Assembly: GCA_002270565.1 (NCBI GenBank)
Contig: NQMI01000094.1
Span: 124,001 to 188,000 of the forward strand
Reading direction: 5' to 3'
Source of the DNA: Stenocarpella maydis
Lineage: Eukaryota > Ascomycota > Sordariomycetes > Diaporthales > Diaporthaceae
Length of the DNA: 64,000 nt
In this document: positions 1 to 12,624 of the stretch, piece by piece
Position numbering within the stretch: the stretch's first letter is position 1
Layout of the letters: every line of letters starts with the position of its first letter
Notes under the pieces: model-generated
The model's database searches: none
Seen by the model: the letters and a program-made list of their open reading frames with translations, nothing else
What the model was told of the DNA's origin: nothing
Translations under genes and position numbers: made by a program

Positions 1-2370
1 GTACACACACATCCTCTCGCCCGCCCGCATGCTGTCCCTTGCAGCATGTCCTCAAACGTGTTCCTGGGCGGCCTGCCGAGCTGGCCAAGCCACCAGATCT
101 GGGGACGTAGCTCGATGTTGGCTTCCGGATCGAGCTGCCTGTGTCTGAAGGAACAATCGATATCGCATCCCTGGGCCTTGGGGTTTCTCCCAACCGGTTC
201 CACCCGCGCCAACCCATTGATTCGGAACTTGGGCGAAACGAGCCGCAGGTCTTGACCTACCCGCTAGGGGTTTCGGTCGGATCTTCTGGTGCCTCCAGGA
301 AAGCATTAAGGGTCTGATCATGTGTTATTTGTGTTCCATGGATGAGCCAAAAGCCGCACAAATCAACCATAGGCAAGCTACGGTGTCCCTCGGCGAGCTC
401 GCATATCTGCTGCCATGCCCACCAAAACCCTCAAGGGTTCATTCCGCGGGCAGGCTTGCCAGCTTCGTCAGCGTGCCGAGGATACCATTCGTGATTTGCT
501 GCTCGCTTCTCAACAGCACTTCTGTCCCCTGCCCTGGGCGCCCAGGGCAGGACCCAATGGGTAGCAGCCGTGAGCGCCCGCAACCCGCACCCTTCCTCGA
601 GGCTTGTGGCTTCGGATTCCTTCCGATGGGCCATGAGGTGTTCGGCAGTAAAAGCTTCCCAAAGACGACCTGGGAAGGACGATGATGAGGACAACGGCAG
701 CGACAACGACAATGATCAACGTGCGACGTGGCCGTATCCTTATCACTCCTCAGCCTCGGACCAAGTCACAATTCGGTGTCTAGATAGCAGGACAGTGACG
801 ATGGCGCATAAGTTGCGCTTGCCCGGCATATCTGAGGCCGTACCCCGAAATCTTTTGGCCCATGTCAGTCCGATTGGGATCTCTATCCCTGGAATGACAA
901 CATGTTGTGGCCTCCCACTGTCGGCCGCGAGTCCGCCTAGATTCTTCCACCTTCCTTCCTCTTTAGGCCAGGCTTTCCCTTATCTGTGCCGAAGTGCACG
1001 CTATTCTGGGAAAAGCCCGGGATCAGCCTTTACTTGTACTACACTACTATACGGACCGTCTCGAATCTCCTGATTTGAGGCTTTGCGACCCCAGATTCTG
1101 CCCGGGGTCGATCATCAGGGGGCTCCAACCTGCGGGGTGGGAATGTTACATCCCCCAGCCAGGGTCGCTGATAGCGGAATTACACAGGTCCACCGGAATG
1201 TCTTCATCGCCTGTCTGTCGTATCAAAGGGGCTCCTCGCCCTGCCAGGGGCCGGAGCCTCTGCTGAGTGGCTTCTCTAGGCGGCACCAAATGAGGGTGGC
1301 TTACAGGCTCACCACGCAAAAATGTTGGCCGCCAGCTGTCAGCTGACGAGACGATAGTGTGTAGTGCGATGGACAAATTTTCCGAGCGCCGCAAGGTTGG
1401 TTCGAGATGATCAGGGTCCCTGAGGACAACGACCTCACCAGCGATGGCGAGTCTGGTCTGAGCAAGGGGGCCCTCCAAGACACCCCACGACCCACGCACC
1501 GCCTTGACCTCGCAATCTCGCTGCAGCTGTCCGTCTACTCCGTAGTCTCTGAAACCCCGTACCCTCTTCCGTCGGCAAACGACGCGGCTGTGGGGGGGGG
1601 GGGAAACCCCATCGTTCGTTGGGAAATTTGGATGCTACGACGAGGCGGACGGACGAGCAACACAGTGCGTGGGCAGTGTGGCTCCCTTTCTCCAGACATG
1701 CGCTGGGGTGGGCGTGCGTGGTGACTCAGGCGAGACAAGGAGGTCTTTCTTCGGAACACTATTGGAATGATGCCGGAGGACCAGAGGTGTGAAATGCAGA
1801 TGGCACGGCACCCCTCACCGTCCCCACCGACTTGAAGCTTGCATTGTAGAGTAGTGTGGCGTGGTGTGGATGTCCCCGACTGCGCCGGTGGATTGTCTGG
1901 GCCAAGGGAAAATCTGCAGAAATAAACAAACTGGCTTCTACATCACATGATGTGCCGGCACCTGTCCTTGCATGAAACCCAGCGAAGTACACTACACTAC
2001 CCGAGGCACGGATAGTATGTATTTCACATACCTATCTCTTCCAGCTGGCTGGGTACGTACCCCACATGCGCTTACACCACATACCTCTAGTACTATGCAA
2101 GCATGTGCAGGGTGAGTATGGGCAGGTGGGGAGGCGCGTCTAAATGGGGTCCTTCCAGGACCACGCGCCCTCGCACCAAGCAGCTCAACTCGTACTATGT
2201 ATATGCCCGACAGCTCGCAGCGACAAGACGTCGTGGATGAGACAATTCTCCTCTCTTTGTGCACCGAATCGGAGCAGGCCTTGAGGGTCAAACCTTCGCA
2301 TCCCCATTTGTTCCCCGGAGCCAGTCGAGGCGGGGGTGCGTGCCCATGGACTACCACGAGCGGCACGGGC
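1..2370. other. gene-free stretch at window start
   Basis: No open frame here carries a recognisable domain, and the short frames overlap one another on both strands without splice-compatible continuation. A homopolymer of about 12 G lies at 1592-1603. The last few hundred bases probably hold the promoter of the Rad55-like gene. I see no tRNA-like B box with a pairing stem. Confidence 0.6.
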
Positions 2371-3804
2371 ATGATGTCTGCAGCTTCGACCTGCCCTCGA
2401 CGCGTGCGTAAATCGAAGCATCATCAGCTGTTTTCCCACCCGCCCACACCTGTGACCGCGTGTGACGGGCCAAGCGCTGACACCATGCTCAGACCGACTG
2501 CCGACTGTCTCCGCAGCACAGGCTCTCGAGGACCTGGATGCCAATGTTTCGAGAGCCGTGTCAACCAATCTTCCCGACTTGGACGATGCCTTAGCAGCCA
2601 GTGCTGCGAGCAGCTCATCAAACGAGGAACTTGGCGCCGGTGGCCTGCAGAGGGGCCAGGTCACCGAGATCTGGGGGCCTCCCGGTGTGGGCAAGACTGC
2701 CTTCGGGATCCAGGCAGCTGCAGGCCTTCTGCGGGGTGGCAGCCGCGTCGTCTGGGTAGGTCAGTGAGATATCCCGCCCGCCTCCTTCACCGAAAGGCCA
2801 AGGCTGATGCTGAGGCTGCAGATTGCTTCTGTCCCCTCTCCCGCGATCGTTTGGCGGAGGTCTGCCGCGCCCGAGGTGATGGCGGTGAGAATGCCCTATC
2901 AGACCATCTCGGCAGATTTGTTCAATACCAGTGTCCCAGTCTTGCGCACTTCATCGCCCTGCTATGCAGGCCCACAAGGTCCTCTATTCCGCCAGACACT
3001 GCTCTCATTGTTGTTGACTCATTGTCTGCACTGCTCAACCATGCATTCCCAAGGCTGCCCGCTCAGAAGGCCACTCCAAAGGCCAGCGGCAAAGGCGAGA
3101 CATGACCGCTGCCCGCCGTCCCCCAAGCTAAGTGATGCTAACCTGCATAGGCCAGTCCATGCCCTCCAAACGACTGCAGGTGCTTCAGTATGTAGTCAGT
3201 GCCCTACAGAAGCTAGCTGCGACTCGTGATGCTGCACTAGTCGTCCTCACCCAATGTGCAACAAGGATGCAAGCTGAAAGGGGTGCGACCCTGATACCCG
3301 CCATCAACGCCAGCGCCTGGGAACAAGGAATCGCCACTAGAGTGGTCTTGTTCAGAGACTGGATGTGGGATGATGGTCATCCATACGGCGCCCGTCTTGC
3401 TGCGCTGCAAAAAGTAAATGGCAAGACAGCCGCGGGTGGTCTGGACAAAGCCTTCGCCTTCAGTATCGACTCAGTAGGTCGCGCCGCTCCTTACCGTCCC
3501 GATATCTCTTGCATGCTGAGGAATCCAGAGGGGTTTGTCTCCGGTGCAATTCGACGGACACGCTGCCTCTTCCAGAAACCCTCGTCCCAAGCGAAAGCTG
3601 GGCCAGACAGGCTTCGAAGTCGCCGACAGCGAAGATGAGGACTACGGCTGGCAAGAAAAGGACAGTAGCCTTTTGCCTGGCATGCCGCCACAATGGCAGG
3701 GCAGTGAGGATCTCATACTTGGGCAGCGAGACCGAGAGGCCGAAGATGACAGCCACGTCGAAGACTCCGAGCTGGAGGACGAGAACCGCTCTGATGAGGC
3801 ATGA
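2371..3804 (+). CDS. Rad51 paralogue, Rad55/Rhp55-like recombination mediator
   Basis: RecA-fold ATPase that, by family, helps load or stabilise Rad51 filaments in homologous recombination. I reconstruct five exons: 2371-2407, 2493-2759, 2822-3094, 3151-3473 and 3529-3804, all phase-consistent, giving 391 residues. Exon 2 carries the Walker A motif GPPGVGKT. Exon 3 carries a hydrophobic Walker B strand (ALIVVDSLSALL). Exon 4 has the LVVLTQ strand and a conserved stretch ending in VVLFRDW. The last exon is acidic (SEDEDYGW) and ends in DENRSDEA. The start ATG at 2371 (or 2374) opens a 37-nt exon with a GTAAAT donor. Intron 3 (3095-3150) appears to use a GC donor; its acceptor is preceded by a good GCTAAC branch site. 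Assignment to Rad55 rather than Rad57 or XRCC2 is by overall layout and is less certain than the Rad51-paralogue call. Confidence 0.8.
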
Positions 3805-6800
3805 ATGACCTCCGGTTGGTCGTGATGATCGCACCGAGGACTGCCACAGGGAAACCGAAAGGCACCTACCTTCACGAGGGGCGTGCATGGCCCTGGCGTT
3901 TTCCAATATCGCTCTGGGGCCGTATCATCGTCACTTGGCCGCCCCGCTGGTACAATCTCAAAAACGCCGGGGCAGAATGTTGCGGGTCGGCCAAACATCG
4001 GTGCGATAGGCCATTCTGTGGATCCAGGCGTACCGGATTTCAAATATCGGCCAATTCCGCTCGCCCTGCCGCCAAAATATTCGGCGCTTGTGCAGGGCAG
4101 TCACCCCGAAGAGCGCTTTTCCACGTTTTGAGGTCAATGACAGTGCGATGTCTTTGGCCGCCCTGACCAAGTACTCCCTTGAACCGTTCAAGCTGACTAC
4201 CGACGATGACCGTGGGCGAAGCAACAGGCCCCCAGACTCCCTGGCCTTCTGGAAGCGGGACCTGCATATGTATGTACGGCTTATTGCTGCGCGAGGCACT
4301 TAGCGAAGGTGATGTGCGCTTCCTGCATTTCTGCCAGCGTGAAGAGCCTCCGGCGAGGAGCATGGCGACTCGTTTAATCACGAAGTTCAATATTACCTTG
4401 CTGCGCTACCATGACTGTGCTCATCAATAGCTGCGTATTAGCGACATTTCTGCTTGGCGAAGCGACGGCTTCTTGTGCGAAATTGTACATTATCATGATG
4501 TGTGGGTCACCACCGTCTTCTAGACTACTCCATGTTCGGCCACTAGCCGAGACTCGGCTGACCGGGGTGTGCAAAAGGTTTGATACGTCAACACTATGGT
4601 GTGCAAAGTCCGCCTTGATTCACTGCTGCAGATGCAGATCTCGTGGGTTGCATTTTGTCTGCGATGGGGCAAGCAGCTGCAAGCTATCAGAAGCGTCTGA
4701 TATCTGAGCAGTCTGGCACCACTTTCCCCTCCTAGTGGCATGTTAGAGCAGCGGATCTACCCGGCCTCGACCAAGGGCCCGGCTGCGGCAACGATCACTA
4801 ACACAAACATCTTCCTGATCCTCACGCTCGTTTGACTGCAATGCCACTCAAGTGTAGCCTCCGCGCCACTGGCACTCACACACCGGACGGCGATAGCTTG
4901 GACCGGAATGCAAGCAAGCTTTCCCGCTCTTCCATCCAGCCACTCCCTACCCCTCGATCGCCCGCATTGAATACTACCAGCTCTGGGGGCGCGGCCCCTG
5001 TCCCTGCTTCGTCTCTCCAACCTGGATATGTGTCGGTCGAACGCGAGGATGATATCCATTCCCAAGTCATAAGCATGCAATTGTGCCGCTGCGCGCGTAG
5101 CGACACCAACACGGCGACAGGTCTGTGGTGACGCACACAGAAAGACACCTTTCTGCCTGGTTCTATGCCTCATATACTTCTCCTGCGGTGTGTGAACTGC
5201 AATATATATCTCATGCAATATCAGCCGGCACTGCGACCTGTGGGGCCCGCATGCTGCAGAGCCTCGCCCTTTCGACGGCAAGAGGGAGCTTCTGGGGTGA
5301 TCTCGGGACTGAGAAATGGTCTGACGTCCCCGCATTGGCCGAGGCAGTAGATACACTACGTGCTGGTGCCCCAGATTCTGCTATGCACGCCTCCCTGATC
5401 ACCGGCGGCACTGTGCGAGGGACGTTGGGCTCCATGTACTCGAGACGTCGCATCCGCGAGGCCGACGCCAAACCTACCTGCTGCGTACTGCCGCGGCTAC
5501 GAGCGGGAGATCTGCGAGACTTGGTTGTCATGCTGACTGGGGCCTGGAACTTTCTGGTTCTCTGTCATGCGTCGCCATGAGCACTGAGGTCGGGTACCGG
5601 CTTGGTGTGTACCCCCTGCCTCAAGGCTTCGAACGGGGGAGGGGGGCAACTCCGGGCAGATCCTTCCGGCTCGGGTCTTTCCTCGGCCGTCGGTTGGCCA
5701 AGGCCTGCCTGACTGTGAGCTCACTGCCTCTCTGAGCAGCCGGGGCGAGCAGCTAGGCTTTGGCCAACAGGTCAGCACATGGGCTTCTTTTGCGATTGTT
5801 GGCCAATTACATGGGGGCCTTGCGGTCGAGGGCACTTTGGGGGATGCTGGGTTGGGTTTTCACATGCGGGTTCTCATTGAGGGGGGGCTCTGAGGCTCGG
5901 CTTGGATGGAAACCTAAACCTACATCCGGGACCACTGGCGGTAGATGTGGGTGGTTCTTGGGTGCTCTGGGTGTGAACTATGATCCGAGTAGCAAGGCGG
6001 GATGACAGCAGCAGAGCCTAGTAATTCTAAGAGCAATGTTGGGTTGAATACCGGGCCATGTACCTGCCGCCTGTCGTTCACGGTTGCTCGTATCGACCAT
6101 CAGCTGTTTTGCGGTCGTCGGCGTATGAAATGTCTGTTCCACTGCATAGAGAACGGTCCAGACTCGCCCGCTGCCTCAAGAACATAAGTTTGGTACCGAG
6201 GATTGGCCCCTGAAGTGAGTCCATGCTGATCAGCGAACTGGTCGAGGTAGGAGTAAGCTTGCTGTATCGAATCTGTGAGGTTGGAACGGGGGGTGGTCCC
6301 ATGAGTGAGTTTCTCACCACGCGAAGCAACATGAGTTTGACACCTGGGTTGGCACCATCCTCTCGGGCCCCATACGGTAAAGTTTATACCCCCTATAGAT
6401 TCCCCATTGGACTGGCAGTCTATACACTACGAATGTTAAATCAAGTACAATCTATCAATCCCGCTGTATACGAGATACATGTGCAACGAGGCGCACCGCT
6501 GGGTTCCAACAAGCCCGCGACATTCCGCATCCTCCCAAGCTTCGACGGACCAGACTCGCCGGATGTGATGGCGAGTAAACTCGGTCTCACACCGTCCGGC
6601 GGCCGAGAGCTCGGGAGTCGAGGAAGCTCCCCGCCACCTTTACGCCCTCCTTCCCCCCTTCTCTCCCATGCCTTCTGTCGATTGTGAACTTGTGAGCGGG
6701 TTTCTGGACTTGGCTCCTGTGGACGGCCCGAGGGTCCCGGAAAGGGTGACTAGCCCCTCGTCCGGGTTACCGTTCTCAGACGAGGGCTCACAAGTAATTT

Positions 6801-7904
6801 GGGGGGAGGGTGGGGGGTGGATAGTGTGTCCTCTCTCTTCCGTGGGGCCAATGCGGCAGTTCGACGCACTCTCGATAGGCTGATGAGATCTGCGTCCCCA
6901 TTCCAGTCGGTCTCCCGCTACGAGAGCAAGTCCCATCACAGCTGGGGTCTTAGTGGTGAGCCTCGGGTGGTCGGTTATGTAGGGCGCGATGGAGGTGTAG
7001 CCTGTTCCCGGAAGCGAGGGGTGAGCAGGCGCGGGGGATACGGTGTTCCTCCTTCGGTCTTGGACTGCTGGCTGTCGTCGGGCGAGGGGTGGTGACCTGA
7101 TCTCCGGAGACGATGGGGACGACGTGGAGACGGCGGGTCAGGGCCAGCGAATTTCCGAAGACTCGCTCCTCGAGCGATTGACATATAGCCCAGGCCGTGG
7201 TATGCTGGGCCTCCTCGCTCGTGTTGCGGATACGATGGCTCAACGGTGGTTTGTTGAAGATATCCTGCTGCGTATGGGCCGCGCATATTAGGCGATGTTT
7301 CTCCTGGCATGCCCCATTGCCCCCACAAGCAGATGTCAATACTCCGCCTTTAACATTTTTATTGGTACTTTTCCCCAAGTGATCGTCTGTGCTTAGGTGC
7401 TCTCGTGCTTGCGGATGAAGGCCCGGTCCTTCAAGCGAACGTGCTCGGCCCTGTTGCTTCAGAGGGGGTGGGTATCCCCGTGGTAATGAGCAAGGAGCCT
7501 CAAGGCCAGTCATCAATTGACCTTGTATTCCAATTGCTCTCTGGCAGCTGAATGGAGACTCAATGCATAGAGTAGCTGGTACAAGAGAGGGTTATCGAGC
7601 CGGGGTGTATTCGGATACCAACATACAATTTCCCGTTTCCACGATTGAGGATTAACAGTGGTGGCTTTTGACAGACGCGACCCCTCTATTAATAACCAAT
7701 CTATTCACCGTTGCCTCACGTTTGCTCGTCGCGCGGCTCCAAGTCCGCTTCGTGTGTGCCCTCCAAACGCCGTTCAACCACCCCGCGGACGAGATCATCG
7801 TCCGCCCCGTTGTCGTGTCGTCCCTTATAGTATGTTGTCCTCCGGACTGCCTCGCCCGGCTCACGCAGTCCGACCCCAAACAGCAATCTCTCCAATCGTG
7901 TTCC
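3805..7904. other. gene-free stretch
   Basis: About 4.1 kb between the 3' end of the Rad55-like gene and the 3' end of the ArfGAP gene. Frames of up to about 200 codons occur but show no domain, composition or splice continuity that suggests a gene. Composition is ordinary, with no AT-rich decay and no long repeat visible. Confidence 0.55.
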
Positions 7905-9642
7905 TCAGTTGCCCAAGTAGCTCCGAATAGCGCCCTGGAGCTTGGTGGCGCCCTCTCCCAGGACCTGGGTCAGGTTCTCCAGGTCGTCGCCCGCAGTAAT
8001 ACCGAATTTCCGAACAAAGTCCTTGGCAGCACTCTCCAGGTCGCCATAGTCCTCGCCGTTGTCCTCATCCTCCGGTCGGCCGAAATAGGCGTTGGAGGAG
8101 ATGGCGGTGGCGCCCTCGAAGCCTTGCAGGCGGGTCTTTGCTTCGGCTTGGGCGTTGGGGTCGTACTGGCCCTTGCCGAAGAACTCGTCGGATGAGATAC
8201 CCTTCTGGTTGCCGAACTTGCTCCTCGCGTAGTTCTCTCCTTCATCTATAGCGGTGTCAGTGTTGCACAACAGCAGTGGCGAACGTGGGGCCTACCGTTA
8301 GAGGAAGCCTTGATAGGCCCGACAGATCCAAAGCCGCCGACTGCCTTCTTTTGCGCCGCAGGCTTGTTGCCGCCGATCTGGCCGAAACCGAGACGTCCCA
8401 TGCCCATTCCTAGTCGCTCCATCTCCGAGGCGGACTTCTCGCGCGTGTGAGACGCCGAACCGTAACCTCCACGTGCAGGGCTGACAGGGGTCGGCGCGAT
8501 GATGCTGCTGGAGTCTTTCTTGGCTGCACCGGCCTTCTTGGCCTCAGCCTCCTCCTCATCAGGGTTGTAGCCCAGCTTCTCGATGCGCTCTGCCTCTTCC
8601 CTGGCCTTCTTCTCCGCCTCGTCGAAGTCAATGTCGGCAGTCGTGACCTTCTTGGCGCCAAGCTTGGAGCCCGCCTTCTTTGCTCCCAGGACGTTCGTCT
8701 TCCGAGCGCCGGTTGCGCCCTTCTTCAGTGCCGCGGAGTGTGTTATACGGCTAGCAGCAGGCTTAGAGTCGGAGGACTCGGTTCGAGACAGGGGCGAGGC
8801 GGTACGGGCGATATCCTTGCCGGCACCATTCGAGTCAGCAGCCTTGAGGAAGGGTGACGGAGTGCGACCAATAACAGACGGGGTGCCAGTTCGGGAGACG
8901 GGCGGGGTGGGTTTCTTGATGGCCGGCTTGTCCCAAGAAGAAAAGAAGTCGTCATCGGGCTCGCCAGCCGGGGTGGAGGAGCCGTCAGCGGTGTCGCCAT
9001 CAACGACAACCTCGCCGGGATACCTAGAGGCGGTCAGCGGAACTGTGGGACAAGGGCAAACGACGGGCTCTCGACATACTCCTGGGCGTCCCTAGCTGCC
9101 CGCTTCTTAAGCTCTTCCTTGTACTTGGTTGCAGCGTTGGACTGGTACTTGGTCTTGGGGTCCTTGCTGTTCAGGGCGGCAGTCCCGCCGTTCTGCTGGA
9201 AGAACTTGGTGGCAGACTCGTTCCCGCCAACCTTCATGATGCGGAGCTGGTCCCATTGCCATTCTAAGCCGTAATCAGCGGCGCCGGGAGTGTGCGGTTG
9301 GCTCGCAGGGAACACTTACGGTCGAGGTTGGTTGATCGCACAAAGGAGATATGGACACCGAGGTTTCGATGGTTCGACGAGCAGTCAAGGCAGAGGTAGA
9401 TGCCCAGCGGTACGGAGGTCCATGTTGGGTTCTTCTGCCCGCAATCGAAACAGATCTGTGTGGTAGGCCAGGTCAGATTGGGCACCGGGAGAGCTTGGGG
9501 GCTCCGTATAAGCCGGGTGGAAATAAGGTTCCTGGCCAGGCCAGGGCGCATTGCATATATCATGACGAACCTTGTTTGCCGGCTTCGTCTTCAGCTTCTC
9601 GAAGATCTTCAGCGACTGCTGCTTGGACGCAAGCCCGCTCAT
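7905..9642 (-). CDS. glo3: Glo3-type ADP-ribosylation factor GTPase-activating protein
   Basis: ArfGAP that stimulates GTP hydrolysis on Arf1 at the Golgi and acts in COPI retrograde transport. Six exons on the minus strand: 9642-9571, 9455-9320, 9263-9080, 9023-8296 and 8245-7905, with the zinc finger split by the first introns (five coding segments listed; I find no further split). Phases agree and give 486 residues. Residues 25-70 hold the ArfGAP zinc finger [11 protein letters not shown]...[12 protein letters not shown], including the arginine finger in HRNLGVH. The C-terminal third repeats the ISSDEFFG / ISSNAYFG motif typical of Glo3 and ends in a short helix-forming tail. The middle is lysine/alanine-rich linker. 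The start is placed at MSGLASKQQ because this is where the family begins; upstream in-frame sequence looks like 5' leader. Shares a 475-bp divergent promoter region with tim21. Confidence 0.9.
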
Positions 9643-10117
9643 GTTGGCGACGGATGACGGTCGGCGCTGCAAGACGGGGATACCTGCTATTGCTGTTGAA
9701 TTCCGGGCAGAGACAGGACGGGTGGCTGCTGTGCGTCCCGGAGGCGACGGGGCAGTGGTCGAGCAAGTTGGGTGGGCGACGGGAATGCTGCGAGGTGGAT
9801 TAAGGGGTTGAAGGGGACAGCGCGACGAATTAATTGCAGTGAAGCCCAACACCGCCAACTAGTTGCAGACGTCGGGTCCCGCCAGTGCGGCAGCGGCCAC
9901 TCTCTTGCCGCGGTGGCTTCTGGGCAGGGCCTAGCCTCCTCGGGACTAGCGCACCGGGCCCTGCTGGTGTATGTAGTGCGCTGCTGGGCCGGGCTGTAGT
10001 GGACATCTGATGAAACCCACTCTCGCCCTCGCGAGGGAAAGGCTTCACACTCATTACGCCTCTCACGTAACTTCACATACATGCCCGCTGAGCAATGGAA
10101 GCGTTCCGGCAGCCAGG
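9643..10117. promoter_or_regulatory. shared divergent promoter region of glo3 and tim21
   Basis: 475 bp separate the ATG codons of two divergently transcribed genes, so the region must hold both promoters and both 5' leaders. An ATG at 10081 opens a frame that overlaps the tim21 start and could act as an upstream open frame. No clear TATA box is visible. Confidence 0.5.
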
Positions 10118-10873
10118 ATGAGGACAATCGCAACCGCGTCGATCCTGCGGCCGGCCGCCGTCATCAGCAACTTACACCCGGTGCTGCCTCCCCTCCCTGC
10201 GCGGAGGCACTACGCCGCGCCAGGAGGCCCCTCTTCCACGTCTAGACGGAGAGCTGTGACTCCATTCAACGATGACGGGCACGTGCCCTGGACCCAGTTG
10301 TCCGGAGCCGAGAAGACGGCCAGGGCGGCCCAGCAATCCTTCAACTTCGCCTTCATCCTAGTCGGGGTCGGCCTGACCGGTGTCGTCGGTTACCTCCTCT
10401 TCACAGACGTCTTCTCGACCGAGAGCAAGACAACCTACTTCAACCGCGCCGTCGACCGCGTCAGGAAGGACCGCCGGTGCCTCGAGCTCCTCGGGGAGGG
10501 CAAGAAGATCAGCGCCCACGGCGAGGAGACACACAACAGGTGGGCGAGATCACGCCCGATCGCGTCGACGGAGAGGACGGACCCCCAGGGCAACCATCAT
10601 CTATTGATGCACTTTTATGTGAGCGCCATTGCTGATAGTCTGCCCCGGTGCCTGGAATTGTCACTAACAGCCGCAAAGTTGGAGGGCCCGCTCAACAAGG
10701 GCTCGGCGCATATACATCTCATCAGGCATGCCGGGCAGGGTGAGCATGAGTACAAATATTTCTATGTCGATGTCAAGGGGCATCAGAGGATATATCTCGA
10801 GAATGCCGACACCAAGCCGCGAGAGGACGGCGGCGGGAGGGGGACCAAGCTCTTTGGCATCAAGTGGAGCTGA
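10118..10873 (+). CDS. tim21: mitochondrial inner-membrane translocase subunit Tim21
   Basis: Tim21 links the TIM23 presequence translocase to the TOM complex and respiratory chain. Two exons, 10118-10618 and 10679-10873, separated by a 60-nt intron with donor GTGAGC and branch CACTAAC; 231 residues. The N terminus (about 1-45) is basic, lacks acidic residues and ends near RRHYA, fitting a cleavable matrix-targeting signal. One membrane helix (FAFILVGVGLTGVVGYLLF, about residues 77-95) is followed by the intermembrane-space domain with the family signatures LGEGKKI, ARSRPIAS, MHFYLEGPLNKG and VKGHQRIYLENAD. The splice is chosen because it restores the MHF-x-EGPLNKG junction. An in-frame upstream ATG at 10010 would add a non-targeting extension and is not preferred. 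Confidence 0.93.
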   Translation: MRTIATASILRPAAVISNLHPVLPPLPARRHYAAPGGPSSTSRRRAVTPFNDDGHVPWTQLSGAEKTARAAQQSFNFAFILVGVGLTGVVGYLLFTDVFSTESKTTYFNRAVDRVRKDRRCLELLGEGKKISAHGEETHNRWARSRPIASTERTDPQGNHHLLMHFYVSAIADSLPRCLELSLTAAKLEGPLNKGSAHIHLIRHAGQGEHEYKYFYVDVKGHQRIYLENADTKPREDGGGRGTKLFGIKWS

Positions 10874-11325
10874 TGAGCATCTTGGGAGGGCACGGATTCA
10901 CATGACCGACGAGAAACCACGAATGTTCAGCATTGAGCGCGGTCACCCACTGTATGCATGCGAGGGTTATTTATTGGTGGGGAGAGGGGGGGGGGATGAC
11001 GGTAAATTACGGACAAATCAGCGAGTCTGCTCAGTTGCTGGCTGCGTACGTTGTGACTGGTTTTATCGCATACATACCAACACGCTCCATAAGAGCCGTC
11101 ACGGGCCACTGGCAGTGCATGCAAAAATAGTCAGATTCATTTTCTCATACTCTGAACGCCCTGTATCGTCTAATACGACAACAAAGACATCTTGCAATGC
11201 AGACTCTTGTAACACTCACTCCACCTATAATAGCCCACGCACCTCTCCGCCAGGCGGGGATGAGATGCAGTATCCGAAGGAAGCGGCGGTATAAGAAATA
11301 AAATAAAAAAAATAAAGACACTCAT
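10874..11325. other. intergenic region between convergent gene ends
   Basis: 452 bp between the 3' ends of tim21 (+) and the nitronate monooxygenase gene (-). It is presumably shared 3' UTR and terminator space; the AT-rich tract at about 11295-11320 (AATAAAATAAAAAAAATAAAG) could carry polyadenylation signals. No gene seen. Confidence 0.45.
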
Positions 11326-12542
11326 TTACAGCTTTGGCGACACCTTGACCAGCTGGCTCCCTCTCTGGAGCGACGCGGCGGCATCATTGACGAACTCATC
11401 CACGATCTCCTTTGCGCTCTTGTTCTCATTGACGACGGCGGCGCACTGGCCCATGAGGTAGGGGCGGAACTGGTCCATGAGGTCGTCGACATCGACGTCG
11501 TCAACCTTGGCGCCGCCCACGTCGAGGCCCTTGGGGGGCTCCTTCATGTCGCCGCTCATGACGCTGTCGAGGTCCTTCTCGTAGGGCAGGATGCCCTTGG
11601 AGGTCAGCTCCCTGATCTCGTCCTGGCGCTGGGTCTCCCAGTTGACGATGTAGGGGTTCTTGCGGACGCGCAGGGGGCGGCCGGTGAAGATGAGGGTGCG
11701 GATGGTGTCGTCGAAGCCGGCGGTGCGCACGGCCTCCTTGTGGGACTCTGGGGCGCCGGCCTCCTTGGACAGGATGAAGCGGGTGCCGACCCAGACGGCG
11801 CTGGCGCCCATCATGAGCGAGGCGGCCAGCAGGTTGCCGTTGTGGATGCCGCCGGCGGCGATGACCTGGACGGGCTGGCCGGTCAGGGGGCTCTTGTGGC
11901 CCTTGACGGCCTCGACGACGGCGGGGATCAGGATGGTGGTGGCGACGTCGCCCGTGTGGCCGCCGCCCTCGCCGCCCTGGGCACAGATGATGTCGACGCC
12001 CAGGTCGAGGCACTTCTTGACGTGCTTGGGGTGGCCGATCATGTTCATGTACAGGATGCCGTTCTTGTGCAGGCGCTCGACGACGTGCCTGGGCGGGACG
12101 CCGACGGCCGAGACGAAGAGCTTGGCGCCGCTCTCGATGACGACGTCGATCAGCTGGTCCAGCTTGCCCTTTGTGTAGTCGTAGTTGGTCTTGCGGGCGC
12201 CGCCGCCGACCTGGGGCAGCAGCAGGTCGACGCCAAACGGCGCGGACTTGTCCTTGAGGTACGACTTGAGCTCCTTGATCTGGTCTCTGAGCATGTCCGG
12301 GGTGTAGGTGACGCCGCCGATGACGCCCATGCCGCCGGCGTTGGTGACCGCGGCGGCCAGCTCGGGCCCTGCGGCAACGTTCATGCCGGCGAGCAGGACG
12401 GGGTGGTTGATCTTGAACAGATCAGTGATGGGAGTGCGTATTTTCTCTGTTCCTCCGGAGAGGCTTGTTGTCAGCACGTGCCAGGGGACCAAGGGGGGCG
12501 GGGGGAGATGCCGTGTTGAGAGTACGTACGCGGTGAGGCCAT
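11326..12542 (-). CDS. nitronate monooxygenase (2-nitropropane dioxygenase family)
   Basis: FMN-dependent TIM-barrel enzyme oxidising alkyl nitronates such as propionate 3-nitronate, a detoxification role. I place the start at 12542: a 13-nt first exon (MASP plus one base), an intron at 12447-12529 with donor GTACGT, and the main exon from 12446 down, giving 377 residues that begin MASPQKIRTPITDLF. This agrees with the family, whose barrel begins at HPVLLAGM. Visible motifs are the glycine-rich GGMGVIGG near the N terminus, ICAQGGEGGGHTGD with the conserved histidine, and the phosphate-binding AAGGIHNG...GASAVWVGTRF. Reading through the intron gives a longer frame whose N terminus is merely a translated 12-bp repeat, so I reject it. 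Codon bias is strongly G/C-ending. Divergent from the folate gene. Confidence 0.9.
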
Positions 12543-12624
12543 CTTGACGGTATTTGCTCTCGTGGTTTGGACGGACAGGCTGGACTCGACACTGGTTCCA
12601 GAACTGAGAAGGGAGGGGGGTCGA

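Noticed and set aside
11740..12519. 259-codon plus-strand frame rich in G, D and V across the nitronate monooxygenase gene
   Set aside because: Composition is an antisense artefact of G/C-ending codons; no fold or motif.
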